A stretch of DNA of 18,793 nt from Legionellaceae bacterium (GTDB lineage: Bacteria > Pseudomonadota > Gammaproteobacteria > Legionellales > Legionellaceae): the NCBI GenBank assembly GCA_947505025.1, contig CANNIJ010000017.1:1-18793 (forward strand). The letters run 5' to 3'. The first letter of the stretch is position 1, and every line of letters begins with the position of its first letter. The notes beneath the pieces were generated by a model. It searched no databases. It was not told the origin of the DNA and saw nothing but the letters and a program-made list of their open reading frames with translations. Position numbers and translations under genes: made by a program. Positions 8,390-15,457 of this stretch are shown in pieces.

Positions 8390-8674
8390 ATGCGTATTTT
8401 TATGGCGATGTTTTATTTTTTGATAGTGATACTTGGTATTAGTTTTGCTGCGCTGAATGCAACGTCTGTGCAGATTAATTTTTACGTTAAAATTCTTCAA
8501 CTACCTTTATCTTTTGTAATAGCAGTGGCATTAGCTTTTGGTGTGCTTATTGGTTTCTGTTTGTTTTTGTTTCGATACTACCGGTTACGATTAGAGAATC
8601 ATAAGTTACAACATCAATTACGGTTAACTGAAAAAGAAATTAAAAATTTAAGATCTATTCCTTTACAAGATTAA
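8390..8674 (+). CDS. lapA: Lipopolysaccharide assembly protein A (LapA/YciS)
   Basis: This is a small inner-membrane protein that partners LapB in controlling LpxC turnover and LPS transport. The 94-aa product has two membrane segments (about 4-22 and 41-63) joined by a short periplasmic loop containing VQINFY. A cytoplasmic basic coiled-coil tail follows (YYRLRLENHKLQHQLR). The two-helix plus coiled-coil plan and the position before lapB give the call. AAGGAG (8377-8382) lies 7 bases before the ATG. The start is almost on top of the upstream terminator, so expression must come from read-through or from a promoter inside or just after rpsA. Confidence 0.9.
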   Translation: MRIFMAMFYFLIVILGISFAALNATSVQINFYVKILQLPLSFVIAVALAFGVLIGFCLFLFRYYRLRLENHKLQHQLRLTEKEIKNLRSIPLQD

Positions 8675-8694
8675 TCTGTGATTGGAGGTTGTTG

Positions 8695-9864
8695 ATGGTG
8701 CATTTGTGGCCTTTATTATTGCCTGTTGCTGCCTGGTCTGGTTGGTGGGTTGCTAAACGGCATTATGTTGGTAAAGAACCAAATTCCAATAATAATCTTT
8801 CACGTGAATACGTGGTTGGTTTAAACTACTTGTTGAATGAGCAGCCAGATAAAGCCGTCGATCTATTTATTAAACTGTTGGAAGTTGATAGTGATACGGT
8901 TGAAACACATCTAGCACTGGGTAGTTTATTTAGACGACGCGGAGAAGTAGATCGTGCAATTCGCATACATCAAAATCTGATTGCACGACCTCAATTGAGT
9001 GCATTCCAGCGCAAAGAGGCATTAATGGCTCTGGGGCAAGACTACATGAGTGCGGGTTTTTTTGATCGTGCTGAAAGAGTTTTCTTGGAGGTAGTAGCTC
9101 TTGGAACCGGTGTTGAGACTAATAGTTTCCGTGGGCTATTGGCGATTTATCAGCAAGAAAAATCATGGGAACAAGCATTAGAGGTTCTGAAAAAATTAGA
9201 GATGTCTACAGGTACTAGTATGCATGCTCAAACAGCACACTATTATTGTGAGCTAGCTCAAGATGCTCTGAAAAATCAAGCGCATGATCAGGCTTTAATC
9301 GTAATTAAAAAAGCATTAGCTGTTGATCGAACCTCAGTTCGCGCAAGTTTGATGTTAGCTGAAATTGAAATTTCTCAGGGACGATATAAACAAGCTATAC
9401 GTGCATTAAAAAATGTTCCACTACAAGATGCTGATTTTTTGAATGAGATTATTGATCCATTGGTTACATGTTATCGTGCATTGGATAATATGGATGAATG
9501 TATTGATTACCTAGAACAAACGCTAGTTGATCATCCGCGTGCATCAGTTATTTTTGTGATAGGCGAACACTTGAGTCGTGAAAAAAGCGTTGATTTTGCG
9601 ATGGATTTTGTTTCCAGTCAATTAAACAGACATCCATCAATACGTGGTCTTAATCGTTTGATCCATTGGCATTTTGAGTCGGCACACGGCAAAGTAAGGG
9701 ATCAACTGCATATGCTACACTCAATGACGCGACAGTTTGTTGAGAAAAAGCCCATATATCGTTGTGGACATTGTGGTTTTGGAGGTAAATTGTTACATTG
9801 GCATTGTCCAAGTTGTAAAGAGTGGGGCAGAACGAAGCCTATTCATGGTTTAGAGGGTGATTAA
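8695..9864 (+). CDS. lapB: Lipopolysaccharide assembly protein B (LapB/YciM)
   Basis: LapB is an inner-membrane-anchored TPR protein that brings LpxC to FtsH for degradation, setting the LPS level. The 389-aa product matches the E. coli length. It has an N-terminal membrane anchor (WPLLLPVAAWSGWWV), TPR repeats over about 35-345 (for example YVVGLNYLLNEQPDKAVDLF) and a C-terminal rubredoxin-like metal site: CGHC with GFGGK, then CPSC. TGGAGG at 8683-8688 favours the ATG at 8695; two in-frame TTG codons just before it are unlikely starts. The next gene begins immediately after its stop. Confidence 0.94.
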   Translation: MVHLWPLLLPVAAWSGWWVAKRHYVGKEPNSNNNLSREYVVGLNYLLNEQPDKAVDLFIKLLEVDSDTVETHLALGSLFRRRGEVDRAIRIHQNLIARPQLSAFQRKEALMALGQDYMSAGFFDRAERVFLEVVALGTGVETNSFRGLLAIYQQEKSWEQALEVLKKLEMSTGTSMHAQTAHYYCELAQDALKNQAHDQALIVIKKALAVDRTSVRASLMLAEIEISQGRYKQAIRALKNVPLQDADFLNEIIDPLVTCYRALDNMDECIDYLEQTLVDHPRASVIFVIGEHLSREKSVDFAMDFVSSQLNRHPSIRGLNRLIHWHFESAHGKVRDQLHMLHSMTRQFVEKKPIYRCGHCGFGGKLLHWHCPSCKEWGRTKPIHGLEGD

Positions 9865-10287
9865 ATGATCACGCAATATTGTCTCAAACATATGGGCATT
9901 GAGCGCTGGGTATTGAAGCCGGTAAATTGGATTAATATAACACTATTAGTGGTTTTTGATGGATCAGACAATGCTTCGACCAGACTGTTAGCTAATATGC
10001 TTAACTTCATTGGATTAAACTCAGAGCAAGTCTATGTATGTGAGTCTAATGTTCTTGAATCATATTTATTGAGAATCAAACCACGTTTGATCTTAGCCCT
10101 GGGATCGGTGGGCGCAGCCTTATTAGGCGACAATGATTCTCTTGGAACATTAAGGCAGAAGATATTGAGTTATCGTAAAATTCCATTGGTTGTAACCCAC
10201 GATCTATTGGAAGTTATAAATAAACCCAGAATGAAAAAAACTTTGCAAGATGATTTGGCATTTATACAGGCATGGTTAGATTCTTAA
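9865..10287 (+). CDS. Probable DNA polymerase III psi subunit (HolD-like) with a uracil-DNA-glycosylase-like region
   Basis: The 140-aa protein has two recognisable parts. Residues 1-20 read LKHMGIERWVLK, matching the start of E. coli HolD (LGITQWSLRR), the segment that contacts the clamp-loader collar. Residues 40-135 resemble the type 4/5 uracil-DNA glycosylase fold: LLANMLNFIGL, KPRLILALGSVGAALLG, SLGTLRQK, IPLVVTHD. Glycosylase motif 1 (GEAPG) is replaced by VVFDGSDN, the HP of motif 2 by HD, and the Fe-S cysteine pattern is missing, so no glycosylase activity is expected. In E. coli holD precedes rimI; here a pseudopilin follows. The start abuts lapB's stop, with GAGGG upstream. The alternative is a relic of a glycosylase gene. 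Confidence 0.6.
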   Translation: MITQYCLKHMGIERWVLKPVNWINITLLVVFDGSDNASTRLLANMLNFIGLNSEQVYVCESNVLESYLLRIKPRLILALGSVGAALLGDNDSLGTLRQKILSYRKIPLVVTHDLLEVINKPRMKKTLQDDLAFIQAWLDS

Positions 10288-10757
10288 TGATGCGGCGCGT
10301 TGGATTTACTCTGTTAGAGTTTTTGGTTTGCTGCTCACTATTAGTTGTGATTTCTGGTTTTGCATTACCATTTGCCGGGGCATGGATGCAAAAAAATCAA
10401 CTAGACCGATTATCCGCACAAATAATTCAGGTTATTAACTACTCAAAGGCTCAAGCTTTATTATCTGGTATACCATTGCTTGTAATTCCTTTATCTGGCG
10501 GGAGTAATTGGGATGCTGGCGTTCAGCTTGTATATGATGCGGATCAGCATACGGTGATTTATGAGTGGAGTTGGTATTTTGCAGGCATACATTTAGCCTG
10601 GCATGGTTTTCAGTCAAATTATTATCTACGATTTGATCAGCAAGCGCGTAATCAAGCCTTAAATGGCTATTTTTCGATCCAGTCTGGAGTACATGTTTTA
10701 GAGAAGATTATAATCAATCGACTGGGTGATGTGCGGATGGAAATTAAAGGAGAATAA
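10287..10757 (+). CDS. GspH/FimT-type pseudopilin
   Basis: This is a type IV-like prepilin: a short basic leader (MMRRVG) is cut before Phe, followed by FTLLE with the required Glu at +5 and a hydrophobic helix FLVCCSLLVVISGFALP. A globular C-terminal domain follows, 156 aa in total. It looks like a minor pseudopilin of the GspH/FimT group, working with type II secretion or type IV pilus machinery encoded elsewhere. The ATG at 10287 overlaps the stop of the upstream gene (TAATG), which implies translational coupling. An in-frame ATG at 10272 would only lengthen the leader by five residues. No other pilus or secretion gene is in the window. The paired cysteines in the membrane helix are uncommon. 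Confidence 0.8.
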   Translation: MMRRVGFTLLEFLVCCSLLVVISGFALPFAGAWMQKNQLDRLSAQIIQVINYSKAQALLSGIPLLVIPLSGGSNWDAGVQLVYDADQHTVIYEWSWYFAGIHLAWHGFQSNYYLRFDQQARNQALNGYFSIQSGVHVLEKIIINRLGDVRMEIKGE

Positions 10758-10759
10758 AC

Positions 10760-11485
10760 ATGGTCCAACTAAGTGTGAATGTGAATAAGTTAGCTACCAT
10801 AAGGAATTCACGCGGCAATAATAGTCCCGATGTATTAAGATCTGCTCTGGAAATTATTTCTTACGGGGCTCAAGGGATTACTGTTCATCCAAGACCAGAT
10901 CAGAGACATATTCGCCGTCAAGATGTATATGATCTTGCAAGAGAAATTAAAGTTGAATTTAATATTGAGGGTTATCCTGACGCTACGTTTTTATCTTTGG
11001 CGTGTACAGTAAAGCCAGCACAATGCACATTAGTGCCTGACGCGGCTGATGTTTTGACATCAAATGCTGGATGGTGCATGGCAAATAATATTAGTATGCT
11101 CCAGCAAAACATTCATGAATTACATCAATCGGGTATCAGGACTTCTTTATTTATCGACCCATATAAATTAGATTCAGCCGAGTTGGACTTGATCCAGGCA
11201 TCCGGTACAGATAGAGTTGAACTATACACGCAAGCATATGCAGAATCTTATGGTACGATCAATCAAGACGCTACTTTGAAGATTTATCAAGATGCTGCAT
11301 CGAAAATACATGACATAGGGGTTGGGGTTAACGCAGGTCATGATCTAGATTTAAATAATCTAAGGTTGTTTGTGCAGTCAATCCCTGAGCTGGAGGAAGT
11401 GTCAATTGGTCATGCACTGATTTGTGATGCTTTACATTTTGGCATGCAAGAAACTATTGGACGATACTTGGATTGCTGTATGTAG
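10760..11485 (+). CDS. pdxJ: Pyridoxine 5'-phosphate synthase, Bacteroidetes-like form
   Basis: PdxJ joins 1-deoxyxylulose 5-phosphate and aminoacetone phosphate to make pyridoxine 5'-phosphate. The 241-aa TIM-barrel protein shows NVNKLATIRNSRG (7-19), TVHPRPDQRHIR with His43 and His50, EFNIEGYP with Glu70, LVPDAADVLTSNAGW, NAGHDL and VSIGHALICDAL. As I recall the families, the E. coli enzyme reads VNIDHIATLRNARG, HLREDRRHI and NLEMA at these places. The window's wording matches the form common in Bacteroidetes, so the gene may be acquired. AAAGGAG precedes the ATG and it starts 2 bases after the pseudopilin stop. serC, another B6-pathway gene, lies 5 kb upstream. Confidence 0.93.
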   Translation: MVQLSVNVNKLATIRNSRGNNSPDVLRSALEIISYGAQGITVHPRPDQRHIRRQDVYDLAREIKVEFNIEGYPDATFLSLACTVKPAQCTLVPDAADVLTSNAGWCMANNISMLQQNIHELHQSGIRTSLFIDPYKLDSAELDLIQASGTDRVELYTQAYAESYGTINQDATLKIYQDAASKIHDIGVGVNAGHDLDLNNLRLFVQSIPELEEVSIGHALICDALHFGMQETIGRYLDCCM

Positions 11486-11534
11486 TTGTTTTTTTGACTT
11501 ACTGAGCTATATTTCTTACATAAGGGAGAACATT
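11486..11534 (+). promoter_or_regulatory. Possible promoter between pdxJ and the YkuD_2 gene
   Basis: Two overlapping candidates are visible: TTGTTT (11486-11491) with TATATT (11508-11513), spacing 16, and TTGACT (11494-11499) with TACATA (11517-11522), spacing 17. The first leaves room for the GGGAGA ribosome-binding site at 11524-11529; the second would start transcription inside it. A seven-T run follows the pdxJ stop without a clear hairpin. Confidence 0.35.
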
Positions 11535-12722
11535 ATGAAGAAATATCTTTTAGTGCTGCCGTGCTTAATCGTTATATTTTTCTTTTTATATCACAAGAAT
11601 ACACACAAAAACAACATCGTTCAAATTAAAGCCACAAACACTGCGCCGGCAAAACCTATACACCTCAGCGGTCTAGATGCATTAAAATATATGCTGCATA
11701 CTGAGGCGGTGACATTAAATCAAGTCGTGATAAATAAGGTTCTAACTGCATGGTCGTGTGCGAACAACTTCAATGTAGATAAAAATCATATTTTAACAGT
11801 GATTGATTATTCTTTACCTTCAAATCAAAAACGCCTTTGGGTATTTAATCTACAAGAACACAAATTATTATTCCATACATATGTAGCCCATGGAATTAAT
11901 TCTGGCGGTTTATGGACCAATAACTTCTCCAACAAGAATAATAGTAAGGCTAGTAGCTTGGGTGTATATACCACGGAAAAATCTTATTCTGGGCGTGATG
12001 GCGTAGCACTCAGGCTGTCTGGTTTAGATCGATCATTTAATGATAATGCCAGTAATAGGGCGGTAGTTATGCATGGTGGTTGGTACGTAGAAGCTCCATT
12101 TATTAAAAAATATGGTCGAGCTGGGCGCAGTTGGGGCTGTCCGGCGCTACCATTGAATCTAGCGCAACCAATTATTCAAACGATAAAAGATCATTCTTTT
12201 TTTGTGATGTATTATCCTAGTGATCGTTGGTTTGCTAAATCAAAATTCTTAAATTGTCAGTCTATTAATAATTCATCAACGGCAACGGCACCGTACCCCA
12301 ATGAAGATCGAAAGTTAAATTGGAAGCGAGCAAATGTTATGTTGGCAGAACATCGTTCGCATCAAGATGACCGTGCTTTTATATTAGCCATACAGGCGGA
12401 TACATATAAAATTATTTTTCATAAATCCGCACCGTTAGCCCGTATGCTCCGACGACAAATTAATAATCAAGAATTTATTGCATTAAGTGACAAGGAAATG
12501 CGCATCATATATTTACAGCCGCAGCTGTATAATGAGGTGTTATTTATACAGCCTGAAATTAAAATGAATCGAGGTTATTACATTACAGAAATGAATCTAG
12601 TGCATCATGGCCGGATCCAAAAAATTGACTGTAATGAGAAGTACTGTACAGTCCACTTTGAGAAGCAATCTAGCATGCAATTTAATGTAACTAAAAGATT
12701 TATTCGATGGTTGGGACTTTGA
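11535..12722 (+). CDS. Murein L,D-transpeptidase, YkuD_2 (PF13645-type) domain
   Basis: The 395-aa protein has an N-terminal membrane anchor or uncleaved signal (residues 4-19, followed by basic HKNTHK) and a periplasmic catalytic region over about 85-225. The YkuD_2 signature is visible: His120 in YVAHGINSGG, His180 in VVMHGGWY, and GRSWGCPAL with the likely nucleophile Cys202. This family is related to the YkuD L,D-transpeptidases. The C-terminal ~170 residues (about 226-395) have no domain that I recognise and contain a final GRIQKIDCNEKYC stretch. The ATG at 11535 has GGGAGA 5 bases before it; a longer frame from 11424 would run into pdxJ and lacks support. With the lipoprotein Ldt at 1499 this makes two cross-linking enzymes in one window. 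Confidence 0.87.
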   Translation: MKKYLLVLPCLIVIFFFLYHKNTHKNNIVQIKATNTAPAKPIHLSGLDALKYMLHTEAVTLNQVVINKVLTAWSCANNFNVDKNHILTVIDYSLPSNQKRLWVFNLQEHKLLFHTYVAHGINSGGLWTNNFSNKNNSKASSLGVYTTEKSYSGRDGVALRLSGLDRSFNDNASNRAVVMHGGWYVEAPFIKKYGRAGRSWGCPALPLNLAQPIIQTIKDHSFFVMYYPSDRWFAKSKFLNCQSINNSSTATAPYPNEDRKLNWKRANVMLAEHRSHQDDRAFILAIQADTYKIIFHKSAPLARMLRRQINNQEFIALSDKEMRIIYLQPQLYNEVLFIQPEIKMNRGYYITEMNLVHHGRIQKIDCNEKYCTVHFEKQSSMQFNVTKRFIRWLGL

Positions 12723-12739
12723 GTTTTATATGGTAAAAT
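12711..12739 (+). promoter_or_regulatory. Putative extended -10 promoter for the basic orphan gene
   Basis: TTGGGA (12711-12716) and TAAAAT (12734-12739) are spaced 17 bases apart, with TGG immediately before the -10, which makes an extended -10 element. The start point would be near 12746, before the strong SD at 12755-12763. A 6-bp inverted repeat AATAAT-CTA-ATTATT overlaps the start region. Confidence 0.5.
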
Positions 12740-12754
12740 AATCTAATTATTATG

Positions 12755-12763
12755 TAAGGAGGT
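12755..12763 (+). promoter_or_regulatory. Full-length Shine-Dalgarno sequence
   Basis: TAAGGAGGT is a 9-base perfect complement to the 3' end of 16S rRNA, with an 8-base spacing to the ATG at 12772. It is the strongest ribosome-binding site in the window and supports translation of the small downstream gene. Confidence 0.75.
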
Positions 12764-12771
12764 TACCAACT

Positions 12772-13179
12772 ATGTCATTTACCACACCTAGTATGCGACC
12801 AAATTCAGCCAGAGTAACGGATGATATTAAAAAAAAGCTGGAGTTATGTAAGTTTTATGTGTCTCAATTTAAATTGCGTATAAATGCGCAATTTAAAACT
12901 GCAGATAACGTAGAGAAGAAAAAAAATAAAACCATTTTAGAATCTCTGAGTGATACTAGTAATGTCACCTACCCAAGACCGAAATTGGTCTATCATAACA
13001 ATCCATCCCCCAAAGTGGCACCCCAACAAAAACAACTTGATGCAGTCGATCTGACTTACGTAGTCAATCTTACTTATGGTCGTCGTGAACAATTAAAGGT
13101 TTTAGAATACAGTCGTCGTCAACAACAAAGAATTAAAAATGAGGCAGATCATAAACAACAACTTAATGCCAGGAGATAA
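12772..13179 (+). CDS. Small very basic protein, unknown function
   Basis: I do not recognise this 135-aa protein. By count it has 27 Lys/Arg against 13 Asp/Glu, for a net charge of about +14. It has no signal peptide and no membrane segment, and one cysteine (residue 26). A low-complexity centre rich in Pro, Asn and Gln (PRPKLVYHNNPSPKVAPQQK) separates an N-terminal basic helix (DIKKKLELCKFYVSQFK) from a C-terminal Arg/Gln-rich helix (YSRRQQQRIKNEADHKQQ) that could be a coiled coil or bind nucleic acid. The promoter and SD are both strong, so it is probably well expressed. nagZ starts 2 bases after its stop. A translocated effector or a nucleic-acid-binding protein are both possible; nothing decides between them. 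Confidence 0.7.
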   Translation: MSFTTPSMRPNSARVTDDIKKKLELCKFYVSQFKLRINAQFKTADNVEKKKNKTILESLSDTSNVTYPRPKLVYHNNPSPKVAPQQKQLDAVDLTYVVNLTYGRREQLKVLEYSRRQQQRIKNEADHKQQLNARR

Positions 13180-13181
13180 CG

Positions 13182-14207
13182 GTGACCAATGTTGTAATGG
13201 TTGATCTTCTGGGAACAGAAGTTTCTGTACTAGAGAGAAAAATATTAAACCATCCGAATGTAGGTTCTGTATTATTGATGGAGCGTAATTTTTCTAACCC
13301 ATTACAACTAAAAAACCTATTATCTGAGATCCGGAATATTCGGCCTGAATTGTTCGTTGCTGTTGATCATGAAGGTGGTTGTGTTCAACGCTTTCAACGC
13401 CAAGGCTTTAGATCTTGGCCTGCAGCGCGTGTTTACGGTGATGTTTATGATCTAAATCCATCTACTGGAATTCAGCTGGCACAAAATTACGGCAAGAAAA
13501 TGGCGGCTGAATTATGTGAATACGGAATTGACTTGAGCTTAGCGCCTGTTCTGGATCTGCATAGTGATAATCAAGTGATCGGTACTTTAGATCGTGCTTT
13601 TCATGCAGATCCTGGGGTTGTAACTGCACTAACATTAGCATTTATTCAAGGAATGCATTCAGCCGGCATGCCTGCCGTAGGTAAACATTTTCCTGGGCAC
13701 GGTCCGGTTCATGCCGACTCACATTTAACTATGCCGGTATGTTACTCTACGCGTGAACAGTTAAATGCTGGTGATTTAAGGCCTTTTATAGATCTAATCA
13801 GTGAAAATCATTTAGACGCTGTGATGCCAGCACATGTGACATATTCTGAAATTGACGCAAAATACCCGACTGGTTTTTCCGCTAGCTGGCTTAAGGGGAT
13901 ATTGCGTGATGACTTAAAGTTTAAAGGAATGGTTATTAGTGATTGTTTAGGTATGGCTGGAGCTGAAATAGGCGACATGCAAACACGAATACGTCTGTCT
14001 TTAGATGCCGGTTGTGATATGTTGATCATAGGCAATCAAACGCGAGAAACATTATACAAAATATTACAGTCTGCCAAGATAGAGCAATCACTAGAATCAG
14101 CAAACCGCATAAAAACATTCAAAAAAAGAATGACACGCTTTGCAGCAGATTGCCGTCAGCCGCGCAATACTCAGATTAATACAGCTGGATTATCCGTGCA
14201 GACTTAA
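13182..14207 (+). CDS. nagZ: Beta-N-acetylhexosaminidase NagZ (GH3)
   Basis: NagZ is a cytoplasmic enzyme of peptidoglycan recycling that removes GlcNAc from GlcNAc-anhydroMur-peptides; its products can signal beta-lactamase induction. The GH3 features are VDHEGGCVQRF (61-71), LAPVLDL, KHFPGHG (168-174), the flexible catalytic loop with Asp179 and His181 (ADSH), MPAHV, and the nucleophile Asp254 in ISDCLGMAG. That last motif is usually SDDLSM, so two residues near the nucleophile differ (Cys for Asp, Gly for Ser). The 341-aa length is normal. The start is GTG at 13182 with AGGAG (13171-13175) at 6-base spacing, tied to the orphan gene. Its TAA shares bases with the stop of the recombinase on the other strand. 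Confidence 0.93.
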   Translation: MTNVVMVDLLGTEVSVLERKILNHPNVGSVLLMERNFSNPLQLKNLLSEIRNIRPELFVAVDHEGGCVQRFQRQGFRSWPAARVYGDVYDLNPSTGIQLAQNYGKKMAAELCEYGIDLSLAPVLDLHSDNQVIGTLDRAFHADPGVVTALTLAFIQGMHSAGMPAVGKHFPGHGPVHADSHLTMPVCYSTREQLNAGDLRPFIDLISENHLDAVMPAHVTYSEIDAKYPTGFSASWLKGILRDDLKFKGMVISDCLGMAGAEIGDMQTRIRLSLDAGCDMLIIGNQTRETLYKILQSAKIEQSLESANRIKTFKKRMTRFAADCRQPRNTQINTAGLSVQT

Positions 14208-15409
14208 CCATCGACTAATATAGGTTTATTCTTAGCAGTTTTATGCCTGGCTCTAAGTTCGACGTCAATATATTTGTCCGTGGTGGCACTTGAACTGTGT
14301 CCAGCATCATCGCGCACATGTTCTCGCGGCCTGCGTTTTACATCATCCGAAATACCAGTGTGGCGTAGCCAATGCACAGTTGCTTCGTTTAAAGCTTCAG
14401 ACTCCTCGGTATGCCCATCTTCGGCTAGACTATTGATCCCTTGATCAAAACAGTCTTGGATCATTTCCCGGATATATGTAGTGCTGGATATAGGACCCTT
14501 GCCTTTTGTTTTTGCAAGGAGTGGAGTTTGATCAGCTACACTGGGAAGATTAGATAGACCTAAATATTTACGATATCTAATTAAAGCATCCAACATAGCA
14601 TTACTCACAGCTATTTGTCGCTCTTTATTGCCTTTACCAACTGTTTTGAACCACCAATTACCATCATGATCTCGATAAAAGTCACACATTTTTGGCAGCC
14701 AACGTTCGCTGGCCGCTAGCTCTGAAATACGTAAATACATACTATACAGCGCAGTCATTATGAATAGGGTGCGCTCGTGTCTTTTAGCATCATTATTTGC
14801 CATGGTAGTAGCGGTGGCAATCACATACTCCCATTGCAATGATGATAATCTACGTATTTGCATTTGACTTTGTTGTTTTCGGATAAACTTACTTTTTTGT
14901 CGAATTAACGCTACAGGATTCATGAAAATATACTCTTCTTGAATCAAATAGTTAAAGTAAGTGCTCAATATTGCAAAAAGCTCTTTGATGGTTGCTTGAG
15001 ATAACTCAAAGTTGTTTACATCAATTGTTTTTCCTTGGCGGTGCTCGGTTTTTGATAAGGTCATTACAAAAGGGCGCCACTCAATATTTTGCCGGCGTTC
15101 ACCATTCTTATCAACAAAACGCGTTGCTTTTTTTATGCCGATCCATGACTTAGGTGGATTCTGACAAAACTTAATATATGTTTCGATGTGCTCACGTTTA
15201 AGTTGCCCCACAGACATATGCGCAATATTCCGACACCACTGCAGTAGTCGCTCAACTTCTCTGCGGTATGAGTTAAAGGTTCCCAAGCTACCGCGGTAGC
15301 ATTTGAGAAATGCTAGTGAATAACAATAATCTAGATCATGAATATCAGGATGTTTATCTATATATTCTAATGAATCAAATAATGGTAATGGAGATGTAAC
15401 TGCACTCAT
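14204..15409 (-). CDS. Tyrosine recombinase / phage-integrase family
   Basis: This is a 401-aa site-specific recombinase with a SAM-like N-terminal DNA-binding domain (about 30-165) and a C-terminal catalytic domain. The full catalytic set is present: Arg227 (YLRISELA), Lys259 (VGKGNKER), His346 and Arg349 (HWLRHTG), His371 (DDAGHSSSATT) and Tyr380. I choose the ATG at 15409 because AAGGAA lies 8 bases before it; a TTG at 15439 would add ten residues. It is not XerC or XerD: it is longer, with an insert around KKATRFVDKNGERR. There are no phage or transposon genes beside it. It is convergent with nagZ, the stop codons sharing TTAA, and its upstream region holds a very long hairpin. Its target site is unknown. 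Confidence 0.92.
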   Translation of the reverse strand: MSAVTSPLPLFDSLEYIDKHPDIHDLDYCYSLAFLKCYRGSLGTFNSYRREVERLLQWCRNIAHMSVGQLKREHIETYIKFCQNPPKSWIGIKKATRFVDKNGERRQNIEWRPFVMTLSKTEHRQGKTIDVNNFELSQATIKELFAILSTYFNYLIQEEYIFMNPVALIRQKSKFIRKQQSQMQIRRLSSLQWEYVIATATTMANNDAKRHERTLFIMTALYSMYLRISELAASERWLPKMCDFYRDHDGNWWFKTVGKGNKERQIAVSNAMLDALIRYRKYLGLSNLPSVADQTPLLAKTKGKGPISSTTYIREMIQDCFDQGINSLAEDGHTEESEALNEATVHWLRHTGISDDVKRRPREHVRDDAGHSSSATTDKYIDVELRARHKTAKNKPILVDG

Positions 15410-15431
15410 TAGTGTTTCCTTGATCCGATTT

Positions 15432-15451
15432 GCAGGCAATAACGTGCCTGC
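15432..15451. repeat. Small hairpin in the recombinase leader
   Basis: GCAGGCA (15432-15438) and TGCCTGC (15445-15451) form a 7-bp stem around a 6-base loop. On the minus strand it lies just before the AAGGAA ribosome-binding site of the recombinase, so it could affect its translation. It stands 6 bases from the larger palindrome. Confidence 0.6.
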
Positions 15452-15457
15452 TGGTTA

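Noticed and set aside
9865..10287. Active uracil-DNA glycosylase
   Set aside because: The catalytic GEAPG and HP motifs and the Fe-S cysteines are missing, and the protein is shorter than active family 4/5 enzymes.
11424..11534. N-terminal extension of the YkuD_2 protein back into pdxJ
   Set aside because: The extension has no ribosome-binding site and overlaps pdxJ, whereas the ATG at 11535 has GGGAGA and begins a normal membrane anchor.
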